Notes under the pieces: model-generated | The model's database searches: none | The model's input: only the letters and a program-made list of their open reading frames with translations | Told to the model about the DNA's origin: nothing | Shown: one piece after another, positions 57,794 to 64,000 of the stretch | Layout: each line of letters begins with the position of its first letter | Numbering within the stretch: position 1 is the stretch's first letter | Translations under genes and position numbers: made by a program | Assembly: GCF_003049525.1 (NCBI RefSeq) | Contig: NZ_PYWL01000005.1 | Coordinates: forward strand, 62,001 to 126,000 | DNA from: Lysinibacillus fusiformis | Lineage (GTDB): Bacteria > Bacillota > Bacilli > Bacillales_A > Planococcaceae | Direction: 5' to 3' | Length of the DNA stretch: 64,000 bases

Positions 57794-58189
57794 TTAGAAA
57801 GTTAGTGATGGTGCTGCATCTTTTGCAAATTCAAGGAAAGTAACAGCTCCACCCACTTCAATACCATCAATAAAATCATCTGTCGATAAACCCATTACAT
57901 CCATCGTCATTTGACAAGCAATAAATTTAACACCTAATTCTTGGGATATGTCCACTAGTTGAGGAATGGCAGGAATATTCGCTTTCGCAAACCCTTCTGC
58001 ATAATGCTCTGCCCCTGCAGGCATTGGTAATGCATGCATCCCTTGCTTATGAATGAGATTCAATCCTTCAAATGTGAAGAAGATTGCTACCTCCTTCTCA
58101 GAAGCTGCAGCTGCTGTTGCGATATTAAACACCTTATATGCATCAAATAAACCACCGTTACTTGCAATAATTGCTACCTTGTTTGACAT
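57794..58189 (-). CDS. DsrE-family sulfur-transfer protein (DsrE2-like)
   Basis: 131-aa soluble DsrE/DsrF-fold protein starting MSNKVAIIASNGGLFDAYKV. The conserved active Cys lies in FIACQMTMDVMGLS, the DsrE2 pattern. These proteins pass persulfide sulfur between TusA and rhodanese partners. It lies between the TusA-rhodanese and rhodanese-MBL genes, 15 bases after the former. Confidence 0.88.
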   Translation of the reverse strand: MSNKVAIIASNGGLFDAYKVFNIATAAAASEKEVAIFFTFEGLNLIHKQGMHALPMPAGAEHYAEGFAKANIPAIPQLVDISQELGVKFIACQMTMDVMGLSTDDFIDGIEVGGAVTFLEFAKDAAPSLTF

Positions 58190-58204
58190 AAAAAATTCCT
58201 CCTA

Positions 58205-58759
58205 TTAAATGTTTTTTGTTAATGTACCTTTCCAAGATGTCATTCCTGGTAAAACATTAAAGACCTTTATAAAACCATGTGAAGCTAGCTTCTGCGCAGC
58301 CATATCACTACGCTTTCCAGTACGACAAATAACATAAATCTCTTGCTCTTTGTCGAGCTCCAAGAGTCGTGCTTCCAATTCCCCCATCGGGATAGATTTA
58401 GCGCCCTCAATATGCCCAAAGGCAAACTCCGCTTCCTCACGTACATCAAGAATTAATCCATGACGATTGTTAATTTGCTCTAGATCAATCGTTGGGTCAA
58501 ACGAAATTTCTTCTATTTGATCGTTTGTACATTTGCGAATGTAATGCTTGAGCACTCCTTCATTATCTAAAGTGCCAATATATTGGTGTCCTACCGTTTC
58601 TGCCCATGCTGCAATATCAGCTTTTGATCCTTTATCTGTCGCAGACACTTCTAAAATTTGACCATCTTCCAGGTCGGCCATTGCTTTTTTCGTTTTCACT
58701 ATGGGCAAAGGGCAAGAAAGACCCTTGGCATCTAGCTGAAAATCTGCCTTCATCCTCAT
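58205..58759 (-). CDS. TusA-rhodanese fusion protein (CstA-like)
   Basis: 184-aa two-domain sulfur carrier: TusA at about residues 1-75 ([19 protein letters not shown]) and rhodanese at about 90-184 (VICRTGKRSDMAA). The longest frame begins at 58771, at the edge of an operator; the ATG at 58759 follows GGAGG by 5 bases and is preferred, with 58753 possible. S. aureus CstA is a rhodanese-TusA-DsrE fusion; here the DsrE part is a separate next gene. It would relay persulfide sulfur to the dioxygenase. Confidence 0.88.
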   Translation of the reverse strand: MRMKADFQLDAKGLSCPLPIVKTKKAMADLEDGQILEVSATDKGSKADIAAWAETVGHQYIGTLDNEGVLKHYIRKCTNDQIEEISFDPTIDLEQINNRHGLILDVREEAEFAFGHIEGAKSIPMGELEARLLELDKEQEIYVICRTGKRSDMAAQKLASHGFIKVFNVLPGMTSWKGTLTKNI

Positions 58760-58771
58760 TACAACCTCCAT

Positions 58772-58787
58772 ATACCTATAAGGGTAT
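58772..58787. promoter_or_regulatory. CstR-type operator 4, before TusA-rhodanese
   Basis: ATACCTATAAGGGTAT, a palindrome of the shared type, in the 60-base gap between the single rhodanese and the TusA-rhodanese genes. Confidence 0.68.
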
Positions 58788-58819
58788 TATTTTTAGCAAA
58801 AAAATATAGCTATAAGCTA

Positions 58820-59116
58820 CTATTGTACTTCGCCCTCCCATGACAACATTCCACCAACCATATTCGAAACATTAAAGCCTTTACCTTCTAATATCTCGGT
58901 AGCACGGCCACTACGAGCACCTGATCGGCAAACGATAATATATGGTTCATCCTTATTCAGATCCTGTACGCGGAACTCTAATAAACCAAGTGGAATATGA
59001 ATAATACCCGGAATATGACCAGTCGCTACTTCATCTACCTCCCTTACATCAATCAAATTCGGCGTTTCGCCCTGCATGATTGCTTGTTCTACTTCTTTTG
59101 CTGTAATTTCCTTCAT
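58820..59116 (-). CDS. Single-domain rhodanese
   Basis: 98-aa cytoplasmic rhodanese. The catalytic Cys is in IIVCRSGARSGRA, with LIDVREVDEVATGHIPGIIHIPLG before it. It accepts sulfur from persulfides or thiosulfate. Eleven bases separate it from the upstream membrane-anchored rhodanese gene. Confidence 0.9.
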   Translation of the reverse strand: MKEITAKEVEQAIMQGETPNLIDVREVDEVATGHIPGIIHIPLGLLEFRVQDLNKDEPYIIVCRSGARSGRATEILEGKGFNVSNMVGGMLSWEGEVQ

Positions 59117-59127
59117 TTTCTTTCCTC

Positions 59128-59469
59128 CTAATAGGCACTCATTCCACCACGAACATTTGTAATACGCTCAAAGCCTTGCTTTTTCAATTGCTTACATGCC
59201 TGACTACTACGCATACCACTTTGGCAAATCACTACCACTTCTTTATCCTTCGGTAGTTTGTCAAAGCTTGACCCGAGAGGCATATTTTTAAACTGCGAGA
59301 TATGGCGCCCTTTAAATTCGGCTGGCGTGCGTACATCGATAAATATCTTATCCTTATCATTCAGCATATTTTTTAATTGGGCAGTAGAAATCGATTGAAC
59401 GCCCTTTGTTGGTTTCATTCGCCAAATGAAAAATGCTGCGATAATCGCAATAATGATCCACATTTCCAA
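59128..59469 (-). CDS. Membrane-anchored rhodanese
   Basis: 113-aa protein: an N-terminal membrane helix (about residues 3-17) followed by a rhodanese domain with the loop VVICQSGMRSSQA. The first codon is a TTG at 59469, about 10 bases after AAGGAG; the ATG two codons later is possible. It probably faces the cytoplasm. It follows cstR by 42 bases, in which a further degenerate operator lies. Confidence 0.88.
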   Translation of the reverse strand: MEMWIIIAIIAAFFIWRMKPTKGVQSISTAQLKNMLNDKDKIFIDVRTPAEFKGRHISQFKNMPLGSSFDKLPKDKEVVVICQSGMRSSQACKQLKKQGFERITNVRGGMSAY

Positions 59470-59488
59470 GTTATCACCGCTCCTTTTT

Positions 59489-59504
59489 ATACGATAAAGG
59501 GTAT
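59489..59504. promoter_or_regulatory. CstR-type operator 5 (degenerate)
   Basis: ATACGATAAAGGGTAT keeps both outer ends of the shared palindrome. It is located between cstR and the membrane rhodanese gene. Confidence 0.4.
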
Positions 59505-59511
59505 ATAAAAA

Positions 59512-59772
59512 CTATCTGCTTTTCACTACTAAATCCATTGCTTCTCGGATGGCTGAATTCATTTTTTCCGCATTACCTTCAGCAGTAGTGACACAATCTA
59601 ATAAATTTTCACTAACAATAACTCCTATCGTCCGATCAACTGCTGAACGCACGGCAGATAGCTGTGTAATCACATCCTTACAGTTTTGACCTTCCTCCAT
59701 CATGCGTAAAATCCCGCGTAATTGACCTTCCATCCGCTTCACTCGATTAGCTGTTTTAGAGTCATAAGCCAT
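59512..59772 (-). CDS. cstR: CstR-type persulfide-sensing repressor (CsoR family)
   Basis: 86-aa CsoR-family repressor from the ATG at 59772, about 9 bases after AAAGGGGG; the longer frame from a TTG at 59793 is not favoured. Cys31 (GQNCKD) and Cys60 (NLLDC) match the two sensor cysteines of S. aureus CstR in number and spacing. The copper-ligand His of true CsoR, four residues before the second Cys, is replaced by Asn56. This supports persulfide sensing rather than copper. It heads the rhodanese/TusA series. Confidence 0.9.
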   Translation of the reverse strand: MAYDSKTANRVKRMEGQLRGILRMMEEGQNCKDVITQLSAVRSAVDRTIGVIVSENLLDCVTTAEGNAEKMNSAIREAMDLVVKSR

Positions 59773-59828
59773 TCTGTTCCAGCCCCCTTTCAAAACGATA
59801 GATTCAACTTGCTTACGTGATTCATATT

Positions 59829-59844
59829 ATACCCCAATAGGTAT
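59829..59844. promoter_or_regulatory. CstR-type operator 6, upstream of cstR
   Basis: ATACCCCAATAGGTAT lies 57 bases before the cstR start, consistent with autorepression of the whole series. Confidence 0.68.
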
Positions 59845-59904
59845 ATTGTCAACATGAAAGCTTCAACTCTTTTTCTTGAAAGTCTTTATCTGTATTGACT
59901 TATA

Positions 59905-59942
59905 CAAAAAAACCCTGCTATGAGCTGTAACTCATAACAGGG
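59905..59942 (-). terminator. Terminator of hmp
   Basis: CCCTGCTATGAG pairs with CTCATAACAGGG (one mismatched pair) around six bases, followed by seven T on the minus strand. Confidence 0.86.
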
Positions 59943-59954
59943 ATTTCTACGATT

Positions 59955-61121
59955 TTATTTAGCTAATTGCATGGCTGGTCCGAAGAATTCATAATGAATT
60001 TTCTCGTCTTTCACGCCAATTTCTTGTAAATTTTTAATAACTGCTTCCATAAAGCCTACAGGTCCACATACATAAACATCAGCGTTATCAGCTACTCTTT
60101 CTGCTAATAATTCTTTTGTAATTTGCTTGTCTTCATCAGAATATAGAGCCGTATACGATGCATTAGGTAACGCATTTACTTTTCCTTGAATATCATCGCT
60201 AAACGCTACAACTTTTTCATTGCGTGCGCACTGAATAAAGTTAACTTTATTCGTTGAATCTTCTTTTAGAGATTGTAGCATACTGTTTAATGGTGTTACA
60301 CCTATACCACCACTCACAAATGTAATAGGAGCAGTTGTTTCTTCTAAAACGAATAATCCTGCTGGCACACTTACATCTACTAAATCTCCAACTTGTAAGT
60401 CATCATGAATAAAGTTTGACACTTTACCGTTTGGCGTATGATCACTTTCACGTTTCACTGAAATGCGGTAACCATCTTCTGCGCTTGCTTGTGAAAGTGT
60501 GTATTGACGATTCATTAAATACTCTTCACCAGGAACTTTCACGCGGATACTAATATATTGTCCTGGCTCGTAAGATGGTAATGATGAGCCATCTTCATTA
60601 ACAAAATAAACAGATGTAACTAAGTCGCTTTCTACCACTTTTTTCGCCACTTTTAATGGTCTAAATAGACGCCATCCACCATTATTTTCAGCTTTTTGGT
60701 ATAACTCTTCTTCTACTTGAATGAAAATATCTGCAATAACGCCATATGCCTCAGCCCATGCATTAATAATATCGTCAGTCGCCGCGTCGCCAAGTACTTC
60801 CTTAATCGCTTTTAATAAGTTTTCACCAACAATTGGATAATGCTCAGGTAAAATACCTAAACTACGGTGTTTGTGCGCAATAAGCATGACTGCTGGTAAA
60901 ATAGCTTCTAAATTTTCAATATGAACTGCCGCAGCATAAACTGTGTTTGCTAAGGCTGTTTGCTGACGACCTTTTTCTTGGTTAGTGTGGTTAAAAATAT
61001 TTAATAATTCTGGATGAGCTTGAAACATATTTTTGTAAAACGTTTTTGTAATCTCTACACCATGAACTTCTAATACAGGGACTGTTGCCTTAATAATTTG
61101 AATAGTTTCTTGTTTTAACAT
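59955..61121 (-). CDS. hmp: Flavohaemoglobin, nitric oxide dioxygenase
   Basis: 388-aa flavohaemoprotein from the ATG at 61121 ([11 protein letters not shown]), which follows AAAGGATGG. The longest frame adds 29 unrelated residues and is rejected. Domains in order: globin (about 1-137, proximal His in [12 protein letters not shown]), FAD-binding (RQYTLS, about 200) and NAD-binding ([21 protein letters not shown]). It converts NO and oxygen to nitrate. Divergent from nsrR, with NsrR-type palindromes between them. Confidence 0.94.
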   Translation of the reverse strand: MLKQETIQIIKATVPVLEVHGVEITKTFYKNMFQAHPELLNIFNHTNQEKGRQQTALANTVYAAAVHIENLEAILPAVMLIAHKHRSLGILPEHYPIVGENLLKAIKEVLGDAATDDIINAWAEAYGVIADIFIQVEEELYQKAENNGGWRLFRPLKVAKKVVESDLVTSVYFVNEDGSSLPSYEPGQYISIRVKVPGEEYLMNRQYTLSQASAEDGYRISVKRESDHTPNGKVSNFIHDDLQVGDLVDVSVPAGLFVLEETTAPITFVSGGIGVTPLNSMLQSLKEDSTNKVNFIQCARNEKVVAFSDDIQGKVNALPNASYTALYSDEDKQITKELLAERVADNADVYVCGPVGFMEAVIKNLQEIGVKDEKIHYEFFGPAMQLAK

Positions 61122-61175
61122 ATCGCTTACCATCCTTTCGTGATTACAATATAACGCTTTCATTTTCTTAAAGCA

Positions 61176-61190
61176 ACATGTAAAATACAT
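61176..61190. promoter_or_regulatory. Partial NsrR-type palindrome in the hmp leader
   Basis: ATGTA-AAA-TACAT (61178-61190) has the half-sites of the main NsrR-type operator with shorter spacing, between that operator and the hmp start. Confidence 0.4.
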
Positions 61191-61213
61191 CTTTAACAAA
61201 ATGGACATAATTA

Positions 61214-61230
61214 ATGTATTTTAAATACAT
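61214..61230. promoter_or_regulatory. NsrR-type operator in the hmp-nsrR intergenic region
   Basis: ATGTATTTTAAATACAT is a near-perfect 17-bp palindrome, matching, as I recall it, the B. subtilis NsrR consensus (ATRTATYTTAAATATAT) closely. It lies 93 bases before hmp and 82 before nsrR, so it could control both. Confidence 0.75.
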
Positions 61231-61311
61231 CTTTAAAAGTGGTTTCAAAATATTATACTTCATTGTAAAAATGCTATAATTACTTTGAATTATAGAAAGT
61301 AGGGTGTTCTT

Positions 61312-61749
61312 ATGCGCTTAACTTTATACACAGACTATTCTCTTCGTACACTTATTTACTTAGGTGCAAAAGAAGATGGCCAATTATCAACTATTCAAGA
61401 GATTTCAGATGCTTATAATATATCGAAAAACCATTTAATGAAAGTGACGCACCAACTTGGATTGTTAGGCTATATAGAAACAATTCGCGGAAGAGGTGGC
61501 GGTATTCGCTTAGCCATCGATCCAAAAACTATCACCATTGGTGAAATTGTTCGTCATACAGAAGAGGATTTTCATTTAGTAGAATGTTTCGATAAAGAGA
61601 ATAATTTATGTAAAATAGCTCCGGAATGTCAGCTAAAAGGTGTCCTATATGAAGCTTTACAGGCCTACCTAACAGTACTAGATCGCTACACATTAGATGA
61701 CTTCTTACATTCAAAGGAAAAATTAATGGCCCTCTTGCTAGGTAAATAA
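61312..61749 (+). CDS. nsrR: NsrR, NO-sensing Rrf2-family repressor
   Basis: 145-aa Rrf2-family winged-helix regulator. The N-terminus MRLTLYTDYSLRTLIYLG is typical of NsrR. Cys92, Cys100 and Cys106 (VECFDKENNLCKIAPEC) match the iron-sulfur cluster ligands of Bacillus NsrR in number. Loss of the cluster on NO exposure would release hmp, encoded divergently. Confidence 0.93.
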   Translation: MRLTLYTDYSLRTLIYLGAKEDGQLSTIQEISDAYNISKNHLMKVTHQLGLLGYIETIRGRGGGIRLAIDPKTITIGEIVRHTEEDFHLVECFDKENNLCKIAPECQLKGVLYEALQAYLTVLDRYTLDDFLHSKEKLMALLLGK

Positions 61750-61787
61750 AAATACCCGCTCAACGTTTGTTGGACGGGTATTTCTTT
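61748..61787. terminator. Bidirectional terminator between nsrR and the double GNAT gene
   Basis: ATACCCGCTCAAC pairs with GTTGGACGGGTAT (one mismatched pair) across 61752-61781, with T or A runs at both ends. Confidence 0.82.
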
Positions 61788-61799
61788 TATGAAAAACAT

Positions 61800-62780
61800 C
61801 TACAATTGCTTAGTAAAGAAGATCATATCTAATGCACGAATGCCGTTTTCATATATTGGCTCTGGATAGTCGAGAAAGAAATCCTTTTCAATGGTCTCCA
61901 TGCGAAAACCTGCCTTTTGATAAAAAGCTATATTATCAATACTTGAATTTGCTGTTCCAACTAAAAGCGTTTGATAGCCTTCCTTCTCACAAAATGCCGT
62001 AAGCTGTCGCAATACCTCTTTACCTAGCCCTTTCCCTTGGAATTTTGGCACAATCGCAATATTTTTCAACTCAATGGTTGTTTGAGATTGAGGGGTTAAT
62101 AATGCCACTCCCGCAAGCTGTTCTCCACACTTCACTTCAAATAAGGTACCCTCATCCAAGTATTTTCGGATAGCCTCTTCACTCTCATCAGCAAGTAAAA
62201 GCTGTGGTAAAAAGGACTCTCTACTCCCATTTACTTTTTTTAGAGCTGTTCGAAATTGTACAAAATCCTCACGTTCAAAAACATTTAAAACACATGGTTG
62301 TTTCTCTTTCGCTTCTAACCATGAATGTTCTTCTGGATAATCTCCTTCCACCCCTAATCGAATAAAGCTCAGCTTTTCCTGTGCCTTTTGTGAACGGATA
62401 TTCACCTTCCTAGCTCCCGCAAAAACTCGCTTTAGTCCAAGCTCAAAAAAGGCGATATCTAAAATAGCTGTTTTAGCCTCAAGATTATAACCTTTCCCCC
62501 AAAATGGATGCCCGAGCCACGAACCGATATGACAACTGTTTTTATGTTGGTCTATAAACATCAATGCGGTCACACCGATTAACTGTCCCTCCTCATTTAA
62601 AACAACACGAGGAACGGTCTTCCCTTCTTCTTCATCGATGCATTCACGTTTGATAAAATGAATAGTATCTTCTACTTTACCAACAGGTAGCCCTAGTGCA
62701 TCTCGAACCTGTGGCATAGAAGACAACTCATGCATGGCCTCGGCATATTTGATATCATGTTTCACTAAAGTTACCGTCAT
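61800..62780 (-). CDS. Tandem GNAT-domain acetyltransferase
   Basis: 326-aa protein with two GNAT domains. The first (about residues 1-165) is RimJ/RimL-like, with GHPFWGKGYNLEAK and ARKVNIRSQKAQEKLSFIRLG. The second (about 170-326) has the CoA loop VPKFQGKGLGKEVL and NIAFYQKAGFR. Both CoA loops look intact. The substrate is unknown; relatives act on protein N-termini or small amines. Single gene facing nsrR. Confidence 0.85.
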   Translation of the reverse strand: MTVTLVKHDIKYAEAMHELSSMPQVRDALGLPVGKVEDTIHFIKRECIDEEEGKTVPRVVLNEEGQLIGVTALMFIDQHKNSCHIGSWLGHPFWGKGYNLEAKTAILDIAFFELGLKRVFAGARKVNIRSQKAQEKLSFIRLGVEGDYPEEHSWLEAKEKQPCVLNVFEREDFVQFRTALKKVNGSRESFLPQLLLADESEEAIRKYLDEGTLFEVKCGEQLAGVALLTPQSQTTIELKNIAIVPKFQGKGLGKEVLRQLTAFCEKEGYQTLLVGTANSSIDNIAFYQKAGFRMETIEKDFFLDYPEPIYENGIRALDMIFFTKQL

Positions 62781-62825
62781 CTTCTAATTCCCCTTTTACT
62801 AACATTCTATTGTCGTATTCTATTC

Positions 62826-63203
62826 TCAACTATACGTTAGTTGCCAGGAGACGCCTAAGCGATCCTGAATCCACGCAAATTTCTTTGAAAACCCATAATG
62901 ATCAAGTGGCATTAACGCCTGCCCACTTTCCTCTATTTGATTTACTAAATTCTTTATTTCTTCCTCAGATTCACACTCTAGAAAGATAGACGTTGATGGC
63001 GTAAACGAAAAGTTATGTTGAATAACACTATCATTCACCATTAATTTTAACCCCTTTAATTGTAGGGTGGCCATCGCTACCTGCTGAGAATTTCCCATAT
63101 ATTCTATCTGTATAACTTCTAAATCTGTAAACCATTGCTGATATTGTTCAATCGCTTCATGCGCTTGTCCTTGAAACATTAAAAAAGTTGTCGCGCTTTT
63201 CAT
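62826..63203 (-). CDS. PhnB-like VOC-superfamily protein
   Basis: 125-aa glyoxalase/bleomycin-resistance-fold protein of the PhnB/3-demethylubiquinone-9 methyltransferase-like group (FLMFQGQAHEAIEQYQQWF at the start, WIQDRLGVSWQL at the end). No classical metal-ligand set can be asserted. Its ATG overlaps the stop of the DUF1801 gene (ATGA). Confidence 0.85.
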   Translation of the reverse strand: MKSATTFLMFQGQAHEAIEQYQQWFTDLEVIQIEYMGNSQQVAMATLQLKGLKLMVNDSVIQHNFSFTPSTSIFLECESEEEIKNLVNQIEESGQALMPLDHYGFSKKFAWIQDRLGVSWQLTYS

Positions 63204-63637
63204 CTATTTTTCGCTCCCTCATAATGTGAAATCCACTCTGCTGGTGTCATTTTTGCAACAAGCTCACTAATTAAATCAAAGGGAATATGCTTCGTGCTTG
63301 TAAAACGAATACAACTTTTCCCCATATTTAATTTTGTTGGTACTCGCCTCGCATATTCCTCCTGAAACCAAGAAAGTAATGCTTGGTCTGCATATATACC
63401 CATGTGGTAGAGCGCAATATGACGTTTTTGAGCTGCAAGACTAATAAAAGGTAATGGCGTATTTGGCGTCACATGATAGCCACTTGGATACGTTTCTAAT
63501 GGCACAACATAGCTAACCATGTCATATTGCATAGTTTGTTCAAAACCCTCTGGCAAATTGGCTTCTAAAACATCTACAAGCTTACTAAAGGCATCACGCC
63601 ATTTTTCCTCTACTTGCTCCATATATATGCTCTTCAT
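63200..63637 (-). CDS. DUF1801-family protein
   Basis: Protein of about 145 aa in the DUF1801/YdhG-like fold, seen in FEQTMQYDMVSYVVP, ISLAAQKRHIALYHMG and GKSCIRFTSTKHIPFDLI. Relatives have been called iron-chaperone-like without firm proof. The longest frame starts at 63649; the Met at 63637 (fifth residue) is an equally plausible start. It is coupled to the PhnB-like gene. Confidence 0.82.
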   Translation of the reverse strand: MKSIYMEQVEEKWRDAFSKLVDVLEANLPEGFEQTMQYDMVSYVVPLETYPSGYHVTPNTPLPFISLAAQKRHIALYHMGIYADQALLSWFQEEYARRVPTKLNMGKSCIRFTSTKHIPFDLISELVAKMTPAEWISHYEGAKNR

Positions 63638-63669
63638 ACCTTGCCTCACTTCGTCGTTATTTTCCCTAC

Positions 63670-64000
63670 TTCACTCATTTATTTGTGCCTTGTGATACAA
63701 TTCCTTTGCTTTATAGCCTAGTGGAATAATTTGACGCATCTCCTGTAAGCGAGCTTCTTGTGTTTCTAACTTTTTTGCACTATAAATATAACGTGCCCAA
63801 TCCCTTTGATATCCCGGAGTGAGTCCATCATAAAAGGCTAAGTCATCCTGACTTTAGGAAAGTAAGTCCCGCAATGGAGGGATCATACTCTCATAGTCAC
63901 TCACACATTGACTAATGGCTGTTATTTTCTTGCCTCTTCCTTTACCATCTCTCTTAATACTTAAGATTGAAAATGTTTCATCTAATGACATCAGGCTAGA
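63670..64000 (-). pseudogene. YdeI-like protein gene with an in-frame stop, cut by the right edge
   Basis: The minus-strand frame is open from the right edge to a TAA at 63856-63854, then continues in the same frame to a TGA at 63672-63670. The last part (DGLTPGYQRDWARYIYSAKK, then LETQEARLQEMRQIIP) matches the C-terminal helical segment of YdeI/YdhG-type proteins (ALTPGRQRAYILYFSQAK). The upstream part (ending YESMIPPLRDLLS) is not recognised. One nonsense change in a once-continuous gene is likely, though two separate short reading frames are not excluded. Confidence 0.55.

Noticed and set aside
61122..61208. 29-residue N-terminal extension of Hmp
   Set aside because: The sequence is unlike globins and overlaps the NsrR-type half palindrome; the ATG at 61121 gives a normal flavohaemoglobin.

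Overview
The window looks like chromosomal DNA of a low-GC, spore-forming Bacillaceae, most like Lysinibacillus or a close relative. This is inferred from gene content (comQXPA, yclNOPQ, mhqD, ytvI, cstR, an N-succinylamino acid racemase operon), the A+T-rich spacers and the strong GGAGG-type ribosome binding sites. No tRNA, rRNA, CRISPR array, insertion sequence or prophage was seen.

Layout. Positions 1-5770 hold a ComQXPA quorum-sensing locus on the minus strand (comQ, a 52-codon comX, comP, comA). It is flanked on both sides by clusters of TGGCG/CGCCA half-sites arranged as palindromes and helically phased repeats. One cluster lies between comQ and a divergent gene for a small secreted protein of unknown function. 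The other lies behind comA, upstream of a gene that runs off the left edge. Positions 5814-9996 are a Fur-box-controlled petrobactin-type uptake operon (yclNOPQ order) ending in an IsdG-like gene. Positions 10102-14354 are a four-gene operon for conversion of D- to L-amino acids through N-succinyl intermediates (M20 hydrolase, GNAT, NSAR/OSBS racemase, YkvI-type membrane protein). Positions 14500-25100 hold a peptide transporter, hflX, putP, a methyltransferase, a MacB-like ABC exporter and a Pit phosphate transporter with its DUF47 partner.

Positions 25163-47976 are mostly housekeeping and stress genes: an MMPL transporter, mhqD with a MhqR-type operator, a Nudix hydrolase, two AI-2E family proteins, an M3 peptidase, a YdcF protein, two chemoreceptors, an ArsB/NhaD transporter, yebC, an LMW phosphatase, plsC, rlmA, a MATE exporter and a tyrosine phosphatase. 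They also include a cobalamin-riboswitch operon (adenosyltransferase-like protein plus a BtuF-like lipoprotein), a glutathione peroxidase and ytvI. Positions 48007-51513 carry a NlpC/P60 cell-wall hydrolase and a frameshifted ubiB-like gene.

Positions 51600-59850 are a reactive-sulfur (persulfide/thiosulfate) gene set. It contains a CoA-disulfide reductase-rhodanese fusion, a TsdA-type dihaem cytochrome, and a minus-strand series of cstR, two rhodaneses, TusA-rhodanese, DsrE-like, rhodanese-persulfide dioxygenase, TusA, TauE and a FrnE-type DsbA protein. Six 16-bp ATACC-N6-GGTAT-type sites lie before these genes, which suggests one CstR regulon. Positions 59905-61787 hold hmp and nsrR, divergent around NsrR-type palindromes. 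The right edge has a double GNAT protein, a PhnB-like protein, a DUF1801 protein and an interrupted YdeI-like frame.

Several starts were moved from the longest reading frame to the codon with the best-placed ribosome binding site; this is stated in each entry.
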